This document shows, piece after piece, positions 58,626 to 64,000 of a stretch of 64,000 bases of DNA. Position 1 is the first letter of the stretch, and every line of letters starts with the position of its first letter. This stretch comes from Actinomycetes bacterium (GTDB lineage: Bacteria; Actinomycetota; Acidimicrobiia; Acidimicrobiales; Acidimicrobiaceae), in contig JAKARV010000006.1 of assembly GCA_021819205.1 (NCBI GenBank), forward strand, positions 1-64,000. Reading direction: 5' to 3'. Both the position numbers and the translations under genes were made by a program. The notes beneath the pieces are model-generated. The model was not told where the DNA came from. It was given only the letters and a program-made list of their open reading frames with translations, and did not search any database.

Positions 58626-59331
58626 TGAGATCTTGCGCCTGGAGGGTATCTCCAAGCACTTTGGCGGCTTGAGCGCGCTCCAGGAGGTCTCTTTCTCGGT
58701 CGAGGGCGGCGAGGCCCTAGGCCTCGTTGGTCCTAACGGTTCCGGGAAGACGACGCTGATCAACGTGGTCTGCGGGCTCTACACCCCCAACGCGGGGAAC
58801 ATCTATCTCGAGGGGGCGAAGCTGGGGAAGACGACCCCCCACAAGCTGGCGAAGTCGGGCATCAACCGGACCTTCCAGGTTCCACAACCCTTCGCTTCAC
58901 TGACGGTGCGCGAGAACGTTGAGATCGCGGCGGCCCACCGGAGGGGAGACGGCATGAGCGTCGTCGAGATCCTCGACTTTGTCAATCTGGGAAAGTGGGC
59001 GGGCCAGGAGGCTGGATCGCTCAACGCCGCGCAACAGAAGCGGCTCGACCTTGGCCGCGCGCTTGCGCTCAACCCGAAGGTGCTCTTCGTTGACGAGCTT
59101 GGTGCCGGGCTGAACCCCGCCGAGCTTGCCGAGGTCGCGGCGATGCTTCGGAGCTTGCTCAACGGAGGCCGGGCACTGGTGGTGGTCGAGCATCTTATGG
59201 GGTTTTTGGACAAGCTGGTGGACAGGGTGATCGTGTTGAACGCCGGACGCGAGATCTTCCACGGCGGTCTCCGCTCCGCACTCGACGATGGCGAGGTAAA
59301 GAGGGTGTTTCTTGGAACCGTTGGCGCTTGA
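58618..59331 (+). CDS. livG: Branched-chain amino-acid-type ABC ATPase LivG
   Basis: A 237-residue nucleotide-binding subunit from ATG 58618. Walker A is GPNGSGKTTL, Walker B VLFVDELGAGL and the H-loop VVEHLM. The signature region reads LNAAQQKRLDLGRAL, where the usual LSxGQ is LNAAQQ, as tolerated in LivG-type proteins, which often have LPYGxQ. This weakened signature is worth noting. It overlaps livF by 20 bp. Confidence 0.9.
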   Translation: MADEILRLEGISKHFGGLSALQEVSFSVEGGEALGLVGPNGSGKTTLINVVCGLYTPNAGNIYLEGAKLGKTTPHKLAKSGINRTFQVPQPFASLTVRENVEIAAAHRRGDGMSVVEILDFVNLGKWAGQEAGSLNAAQQKRLDLGRALALNPKVLFVDELGAGLNPAELAEVAAMLRSLLNGGRALVVVEHLMGFLDKLVDRVIVLNAGREIFHGGLRSALDDGEVKRVFLGTVGA

Positions 59332-60037
59332 AATTACCGGAGTGTCCAGTGGATACGGCCGGGTGCAGGTCCTTTGGGATGTGAGCTTCTCCGTGAAGCA
59401 GGGTAGCTCCATCGTGCTTCTGGGTGCGAATGGAGCCGGGAAGACCACGCTGTTGAAGGTCGTTGTCGGCCTGGTGAAGGCGTGGTCGGGCGACGTCAAA
59501 GTCTTTGGAGAGGACATTGGGCGTCTCAACACTTCCCACCGGGTGCGTACCGGCATCGCCTACATGAGCGAACAGGGCATCTTTCCAAGCTTGAGCGTCA
59601 AGGAGAACTTGGCGCTCGGCGCGGGGAGGGTGGCAAAGAGCGAGGTGCAGGATCGGCTCGCGACGGTTTATGAGATGTTTCCGGAGCTGGTCCAGCGGGG
59701 GAAGAGCCTTGCCGGCTCGCTCTCGGGCGGCCAGCGGAAGATGGTGGGGATCTCCAAGTGCCTGATGTCCAAGCCCAAGCTCCTGATCCTTGACGAGCCC
59801 TCGTCGGGGCTTTCGCCGAGGTACGTTGCCGAGGTGGTGGAGCAGCTGCAGACGCTGCGGGGGGTGGGCATCACCATGGTGGTTGCGGAGCAGAACGTTT
59901 CGTTTCTCGAGACCGCCGACTCCGCCTGCGTCCTCGAGGGCGGGAGGATCAACTTTGCAGGGGGAGTCGAGGAGTTCGAGGGAGACGAGGCGCTCCACGC
60001 CGCCTTCTTCGGCCTCGAGGGCATCCAAGAGGTCTAG
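59312..60037 (+). CDS. livF: Branched-chain amino-acid-type ABC ATPase LivF
   Basis: A 241-residue second nucleotide-binding subunit from TTG 59312. Walker A is GANGAGKTTLL, the signature SLSGGQRKMVGISK is canonical, Walker B is LLILDEPSSGLS and the H-loop is VVAEQNV. With LivG it makes the ATPase pair of the importer. An intrinsic terminator follows 22 bp after the stop. Confidence 0.92.
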   Translation: MEPLALEITGVSSGYGRVQVLWDVSFSVKQGSSIVLLGANGAGKTTLLKVVVGLVKAWSGDVKVFGEDIGRLNTSHRVRTGIAYMSEQGIFPSLSVKENLALGAGRVAKSEVQDRLATVYEMFPELVQRGKSLAGSLSGGQRKMVGISKCLMSKPKLLILDEPSSGLSPRYVAEVVEQLQTLRGVGITMVVAEQNVSFLETADSACVLEGGRINFAGGVEEFEGDEALHAAFFGLEGIQEV

Positions 60038-60059
60038 CCGGATCCTTTGAAGAGCTTGT

Positions 60060-60098
60060 TGCGGCGGCAGCCCGAGTGGCGGCCGCCGTTGCTTTTTT
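60060..60098 (+). terminator. Intrinsic terminator of the liv operon
   Basis: CGGCGGC (60062-60068) pairs with GCCGCCG (60082-60088), and TTGCTTTTTT follows at 60089-60098. It lies 22 bp after the livF stop. Confidence 0.8.
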
Positions 60099-60130
60099 GG
60101 GAGCGGAGCGGTTTTGGCCATTTGGAAGCG

Positions 60131-60164
60131 TAACCGCTGTTAGGTGCTATGCTAACCACCGTTA
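60131..60164. promoter_or_regulatory. Pair of TAAC-N4-GTTA inverted repeats (operator)
   Basis: TAACCGCTGTTA (60131-60142) and TAACCACCGTTA (60153-60164) are two copies of the same dyad, 22 bp centre to centre, about two helical turns. The -10-like TATGCT (60148-60153) lies between them. This is the geometry of a repressor binding as two dimers on one face of the DNA, 25 bp ahead of the membrane-protein operon. The regulator is not identified. Confidence 0.55.
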
Positions 60165-60188
60165 GTACACAGAACGCGAAAGATTGCC

Positions 60189-60971
60189 ATGGGAGGGGAT
60201 GTGACTGGCTGGTTCTTGTTTGCCGCCGCCTTCTTGGCCTGCACCGTTGAGGCGGTCGAGGCTACGACGGTGGTGATGGCGGTTGGGCTTACCCGCGGCT
60301 GGCGCTCGCCGTTGCGGGGAGCGTTGGCCGCGATCGGAGTGCTGGCGGTGATCGTAGCTGCGCTGGGTCCGGCGCTAACCGTCATTCCGATCGGGGTGCT
60401 TCGGATGGTTGTCGGCTCGCTGCTGCTTATTTTCGGGCTCGGGTGGTTGCGCAAGGCGATACTGCGTGCCTCGGGATACAAGGCCCTCCACGACGAAGAC
60501 GAGATCTTTGCCAGGCAGCGCGCTGCGGCGGAGTCGGCCTCGCCGGGCGATTCCGGCAGCTTTCACGGCGGTGATCCGTACTCCTTCACGCTCTCCTTCA
60601 AAGCGGTCCTTCTCGAGGGGCTGGAGGTGGCGTTCATCGTGATCACCTTTGGCGCCAACGCCAACGCGATTCCGCTCGCTTCGGTAGCGGCGGCGGCGGC
60701 GATCGCAGTGACCGTGCTGGTGGCGTTGATAGTGCGCGGGCCGCTATCCCGGGTCCCGGAGAACACTATCAAGTTCGTGGTAGGCATGCTTCTTACCAGC
60801 TTTGGCACCTTTTGGAGCGCCGAGGGGGCGGGTGCGCACTGGCCGGGTTCCGACGCCTCTCTCCTCGCCATCGTTCCTTTCGTCGCGGCGGTCTCGCTGC
60901 TTCTGGTAGGGCAACTCCGGTACCGGTACCGGACATCTTCCGGGGGTTCGGCTCGGGCGGTGCTGCCGTGA
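60189..60971 (+). CDS. Polytopic membrane protein with two E-x-x-E motifs, putative metal transporter (COG4280-like)
   Basis: A 260-residue membrane protein with about seven helices from ATG 60189. Two helices carry acidic motifs: TVEAVEATTVVMAVGLTRG near residue 20 and LLEGLEVAFIVITFG near residue 145. They look like the duplicated E-x-x-E helices of FTR1-type iron permeases or the acidic motifs of UPF0016/GDT1 manganese transporters. A charged, His-containing loop separates the halves. Metal transport is inferred from the motifs only. Its stop overlaps the next start (GTGA), and a ChrB-N-type gene follows. Confidence 0.65.
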   Translation: MGGDVTGWFLFAAAFLACTVEAVEATTVVMAVGLTRGWRSPLRGALAAIGVLAVIVAALGPALTVIPIGVLRMVVGSLLLIFGLGWLRKAILRASGYKALHDEDEIFARQRAAAESASPGDSGSFHGGDPYSFTLSFKAVLLEGLEVAFIVITFGANANAIPLASVAAAAAIAVTVLVALIVRGPLSRVPENTIKFVVGMLLTSFGTFWSAEGAGAHWPGSDASLLAIVPFVAAVSLLLVGQLRYRYRTSSGGSARAVLP

Positions 60972-61186
60972 TCCGCGCTGGCTTTGCGTTGAAGTCCTTT
61001 GGTCGCTTTCTGTGGAAGTTCATCGTCGGGGACGACCTTACGCTCGCCATTGGGGTGCTTTTGGGAGCCATCGGGGTGGCTGTTGCGGCGCGTTCAACCG
61101 GTGCGGCCTGGTTAATTCTCCCACTGCTGTGGGTGGTCGCCCTCTTCATCTCCCTGCGCAGGGCGACTAGGCGCAATGGAGCCTGA
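60968..61186 (+). CDS. Small membrane protein
   Basis: A 72-residue protein from GTG 60968, overlapping the stop of the preceding gene. It has a short amphipathic start (ALKSFGRFLWKFIVGDD), two hydrophobic helices (LAIGVLLGAIGVAVAA and WLILPLLWVVALFI) and a basic tail (RRATRRNG). It overlaps the next gene by 11 bp. No family was recognised. Tight coupling on both sides suggests a subunit or accessory of the adjacent transporter. Confidence 0.6.
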   Translation: MIRAGFALKSFGRFLWKFIVGDDLTLAIGVLLGAIGVAVAARSTGAAWLILPLLWVVALFISLRRATRRNGA

Positions 61187-61760
61187 GCAGGTAGGCGTCG
61201 GCCGCAACGAGCCCGCTTCCGCCGGAAACCGGGGAGACCGCTGGCTTCTCCTCGCCTATCGGGTTCCCAGCGATCCCAGCAGGCTAAGGGCGTCGATCTG
61301 GAGAAAATTGAAGACTCTAGGGGCCGTCTATCTCGTAAACGGCGCAGCGGTGCTTCCGGAGAGCCCGGCGGCGCGTCGAGCCCTCCGGCGCCTCCGGAGC
61401 GAGATCGTTGACGAGATGGACGGCTTTGCCGTGCTCCTTGGGTGCGGCCCGCTCGCCGGCGGCGAGGAGATCGCGGCGATCTTCAACGCCGCCAGAGATG
61501 ACGAGTACGAGGAGATCGTCGACCGCTGCGAAGACTTTGTATCCGGCGTGGCCAAGGAGATCGCCGCCGACCACTTCACCTTTGCCGAGCTGGAGGAGAA
61601 CGAGGAGGATCTCGCGAAGTTGAAGCGGTGGTTGGAGAAGGTGCGGAGCCGCGATGCCTTGGGGAGTGCCGGCCTCGCCGGGGCGGAGTCGGCAATAGAG
61701 CGCTGCGCCGCTGTTCTCGACGACTACGCGGAGCGCGTCTACCGGCGTGAAGAGGTCTAG
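61176..61760 (+). CDS. ChrB N-terminal-domain protein
   Basis: A 194-residue soluble protein from ATG 61176. Residues 23-70 (WLLLAYRVPSDPSRLRASIW, then KLKTLGAVYLVNGAAVLP) match the N-terminal domain of chromate-resistance protein ChrB. The C-terminal chromate-resistance domain of full-length ChrB is absent and is replaced by an acidic helical tail. ChrB is a chromate-responsive regulator in studied systems. No chrA chromate pump is in the window. A regulatory or sensing role for the adjoining membrane proteins is the simplest guess. Confidence 0.7.
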   Translation: MEPEQVGVGRNEPASAGNRGDRWLLLAYRVPSDPSRLRASIWRKLKTLGAVYLVNGAAVLPESPAARRALRRLRSEIVDEMDGFAVLLGCGPLAGGEEIAAIFNAARDDEYEEIVDRCEDFVSGVAKEIAADHFTFAELEENEEDLAKLKRWLEKVRSRDALGSAGLAGAESAIERCAAVLDDYAERVYRREEV

Positions 61761-61886
61761 CCGTACGAATTCGGCCGCTGGCGGTACCTGGGCCAAGAAG
61801 TTGTTAGGTCAGAGTTCAGTGCTTTGCACCGGCGGCGCCAGCATCCGGTAACGCTCCTTCGGTAGAACTGTTACTGCGGAAAAGGG

Positions 61887-61903
61887 TTTGGACCCTGTCC
61901 AAA
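61887..61903. promoter_or_regulatory. Inverted repeat upstream of the sugar ABC operon
   Basis: TTTGGAC-CCT-GTCCAAA is a perfect 7-bp-arm dyad just upstream of the GGAGG of the ATPase gene. It could be an operator for a sugar-responsive repressor or a hairpin that masks translation. Confidence 0.45.
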
Positions 61904-61924
61904 GAGACGGAGGGAGTGGCGGTA

Positions 61925-63073
61925 TTGGCATCGATCAGGCTTGATGGGGTCAGCAAGAGTTACGGCAAGGACCACGACCGCGCGGTCGCCGATGTGGACC
62001 TCTCGATTGCCCAAGGGGAATTTGTCGTCTTGCTTGGACCTTCCGGATGCGGAAAGACGAGCACGCTTCGACTGATTGCCGGCTTGGAGAAGCCGACCGC
62101 AGGCTCGATCAGCTTTGACGGCACTGTGGTCAACGAGCTTCCCGGGTCGAGCCGCGGAGTCGGCATGGTCTTCCAGAACTATGCGCTCTACCCGCATATG
62201 ACGGTCTTTGAGAATCTTGCCTTTGGCCTCCGCTCCCGCGGAGTCGGCAAACAGGAGACCGCGGCCCGGGTGGCGGAGGTGCTCGAGTTGTTAGAGCTGT
62301 CGGAACTTGCCAGGCGCCGGCCCCGCGAGCTCTCCGGGGGGCAGCGGCAGCGGGTTGCTCTTGGCCGGGCTCTGGTTGGGAGGCCGTCGGTCTTTCTCAT
62401 GGACGAGCCGCTCTCCAACCTCGACGCCAACCTCCGCGAGCAGATGCGGATCGAGCTTGGCAGGCTACATGGCCGGCTGGGGATCACCACCGTCTACGTC
62501 ACCCACGATCAGGGGGAGGCGATGACGCTCGCCGACCGGGTCGTGGTAATGGAGGGTGGCAGGATCCGGCAGGTCGGCACCCCTAAGGACATCTACAACG
62601 CTCCCTCGGATACCTTTGTGGCGCGCTTCATCGGATCTCCGGGCATGAATGTGCTGGCTCTGCCGTGGCGCCGAGACGGCGAGCAGGTACTTTGCGGCGA
62701 GTCGGTGAGCTTTCCTGCCGAGTGGCTTCCCATGGGTGGTGAGGCCGGGCGAGTCGTCCTTGGCATCCGGCCCGAGCAGCTTTCGCTGGCGGAGGTGTCG
62801 GGGAACGCTCACTTCTCTTGCCGGGTCGACGTGGTCGAACAGCTTGGCAGCCATCAACAGGCGCACCTGGTGCTCGCCGGCGGGCAAGACGCCAACCGGC
62901 TTGTCGCGAGACTCTCCGGTGATGCCGCGGTCTCGGCGGGTGATACCCTGAAGCTGAGCGCCAGCGGCGGCGACCTGCGCTTCTTCGATCCCGACACCGG
63001 TCTTTCGCTCGCCGGCGAAATGTGGTCCGCTGCCGCGGTCCCCGCTGGCGTCGGCGAGATGGAGAGGGGTTAG
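61925..63073 (+). CDS. ugpC: Sugar-type ABC transporter ATPase (MalK/UgpC family)
   Basis: A 382-residue nucleotide-binding subunit. I prefer TTG 61925, since GGAGG at 61909-61913 is only 2 nt from the in-frame GTG at 61916. Walker A is GPSGCGKTS, the Q-loop VFQNYALYPHMTV, the signature LSGGQRQRVALGR, Walker B VFLMDEPLSNLD and the H-loop VTHDQ. A C-terminal TOBE/OB regulatory domain (about 240-365) places it among MalK/UgpC/MsmX proteins importing sugars, polyols or glycerol-3-phosphate. A permease gene follows after 4 bp. Confidence 0.9.
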   Translation: MASIRLDGVSKSYGKDHDRAVADVDLSIAQGEFVVLLGPSGCGKTSTLRLIAGLEKPTAGSISFDGTVVNELPGSSRGVGMVFQNYALYPHMTVFENLAFGLRSRGVGKQETAARVAEVLELLELSELARRRPRELSGGQRQRVALGRALVGRPSVFLMDEPLSNLDANLREQMRIELGRLHGRLGITTVYVTHDQGEAMTLADRVVVMEGGRIRQVGTPKDIYNAPSDTFVARFIGSPGMNVLALPWRRDGEQVLCGESVSFPAEWLPMGGEAGRVVLGIRPEQLSLAEVSGNAHFSCRVDVVEQLGSHQQAHLVLAGGQDANRLVARLSGDAAVSAGDTLKLSASGGDLRFFDPDTGLSLAGEMWSAAAVPAGVGEMERG

Positions 63074-63077
63074 CGCC

Positions 63078-64000
63078 TTGGCCCTCGATCTTGCTCTTCG
63101 CGAGCCCCGGGTCGATTTTGGCGAGGTTTCCCGGCGGAGGCGGCTGGCGCTTCCACCGCGGCTGGCGGCCGTCCAGGAGAAGCTGGTCGGTTACGGCCTG
63201 GTGCTCCCGGCGGCCGCGGTCTTCACCGTCTTTTTCTACATTCCGGCCATCTACCTGCTCTACATCTCCTTTTTCCACTGGAGCATTCTCTCCCCGGCAA
63301 CCGACTTTGTCGGCTTGAAAAACTTTCACACTCTTTTTGCCCAGCCGCTCTTTTGGAAGTCGCTTCTCAACTCCGCGTACTACACGGTGGTGATGATACC
63401 GGCCACGGTCTTTCTGGCTCTGGGCGTTGCGCTGCTTCTCCGGGAGGGGCTGACCGCAAAGCGCGGCGGTGTCTTCCGGGCGGCGGTATTTCTTCCCCAC
63501 GTTACCCCGGTGGTCGCCACGTCGATCATCTGGGTGTGGATCTTCAATCCGCACTTCGGGCTGGCCAACTACCTGCTCAACCTGGTGCATCTACCGGCTT
63601 TGGGCTGGTTGGAGAGCACCCAGTGGGCGCTCCCGGCGGTGATGATCGATTCACTCTGGCACTCCTTGGGGCTTTACGTGATCATCTTCCTGGCGGGCCT
63701 CTCCCGGGTGCCGCGGGAGCTGCTTGAGGTCGCGAGCCTTGACGGCGCCAAGCGTTCGCGGATCTTCCGCCGGATCGTATGGCCGATGATCTCGCCAACC
63801 ACCTTCTTCGTAGTAGTGCTCGCCACCATCAACACCTGGCAAGCGTTCTCGCAGATCTACACCATGACCGGCGGTGCGCACGGCGGAGCCGGAGGGCCGG
63901 CCTTTTCCACCACCACCGACGCGGTGCTGGTCTACCAGACCGCCTTCATCTACCTCCACTTCAGCCTGGGCGCCGCCATGAGCGTGGTGCTCTTTCTGAT
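63078..64000 (+). CDS. Sugar-type ABC permease (MalF/UgpA family), cut by the window edge
   Basis: The frame opens at TTG 63078 (GGAGAGGGG upstream) and runs to the end of the window, about 307 codons without a stop. After a basic N-terminus comes the first helix (LVLPAAAVFTVFFYIPAIYL), the family's typical YISFFHWS and FVGLKNF segments, and the cytoplasmic EAA loop EVASLDGAKRSRIFRRIVWP that docks on the ATPase. Only the last helices are missing. A second permease and a binding protein are expected further right. Confidence 0.88.
   Translation, partial: MALDLALREPRVDFGEVSRRRRLALPPRLAAVQEKLVGYGLVLPAAAVFTVFFYIPAIYLLYISFFHWSILSPATDFVGLKNFHTLFAQPLFWKSLLNSAYYTVVMIPATVFLALGVALLLREGLTAKRGGVFRAAVFLPHVTPVVATSIIWVWIFNPHFGLANYLLNLVHLPALGWLESTQWALPAVMIDSLWHSLGLYVIIFLAGLSRVPRELLEVASLDGAKRSRIFRRIVWPMISPTTFFVVVLATINTWQAFSQIYTMTGGAHGGAGGPAFSTTTDAVLVYQTAFIYLHFSLGAAMSVVLFL

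Noticed and set aside
1-64000. tRNA or rRNA genes
   Set aside because: No cloverleaf with a T-loop GGTTCGAATCC-type motif, and no rRNA-like conserved blocks, were noticed in any intergenic region; a tRNA scan would settle this.

Overview
The window is about 64 kb of high-GC bacterial chromosome. Gene order and protein types point to an actinobacterium, probably a deep branch such as Acidimicrobiia (inference). The evidence is a WhiG-type sigma factor beside rpsB-tsf-pyrH-frr, a DXP isoprenoid pathway, an ACT-malic enzyme fusion, ftsK...pgsA-cinA-recA-miaB synteny, CobN paired with a fused ChlI/ChlD-type chelatase subunit, many GTG/TTG starts, and -10 boxes placed for leaderless transcripts.

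Layout. 1-2.0 kb: mobile-element debris, with a frameshifted IS21-type istA at the left edge and an IS256-type transposase tail, then a small membrane protein. 2.1-6.1 kb: EamA transporter, aroK, malic enzyme and a lipoprotein. 6.2-8.2 kb: thioredoxin with zinc ribbon, Xer-type recombinase and whiG, overlapping stop to start. 8.4-16.4 kb: rpsB-tsf-pyrH-frr-cdsA-dxr-rseP-ispG, which joins translation, phospholipid, isoprenoid and membrane-proteolysis genes. 16.4-25.1 kb: proS, then a promoter and intrinsic terminator in front of rimP-nusA-ylxR-infB-rbfA-truB-ribF. 25.1-33.5 kb: rpsO, pnp, dapB, dapA, rnj, ftsK. 33.6-41.8 kb: D-Ala-D-Ala carboxypeptidase, thrB, pgsA, cinA, recA, miaB, cobQ.

41.8-46.6 kb looks like an accessory insert between cobQ and cobN. 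It holds an AMP-forming acyl-CoA synthetase, about 1.2 kb of decayed DNA, a relic of a DUF4143-type ATPase tail, and an intact DUF4143-type ATPase behind 23-bp tandem repeats. 46.6-52.2 kb: a possible cobalamin riboswitch, cobN and the chelatase AAA-VWA subunit. 52.1-55.2 kb: mscL behind a perfect 38-bp palindrome, cysK-cysE, and a His-rich membrane protein. 55.3-60.1 kb: a complete branched-chain amino-acid-type ABC operon (livKHMGF) with promoter, internal hairpin and terminator. 60.1-61.8 kb: a small operon of an E-x-x-E membrane protein, a 72-residue membrane protein and a stand-alone ChrB-N-type protein behind two TAAC-N4-GTTA inverted repeats. 61.9-64 kb: the start of a sugar-type ABC importer (ATPase, then a permease cut by the window edge).

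Most of the window is conserved core genome. The parts that repay attention are regulatory: the recA promoter with LexA-like and RecA-NDp/PafBC-like elements, the nusA-operon attenuator, the mscL palindrome, recurring leaderless -10 boxes, the 60.1-kb putative metal operon, and the decaying island inside the cobalamin genes. No rRNA, tRNA or CRISPR array was recognised.
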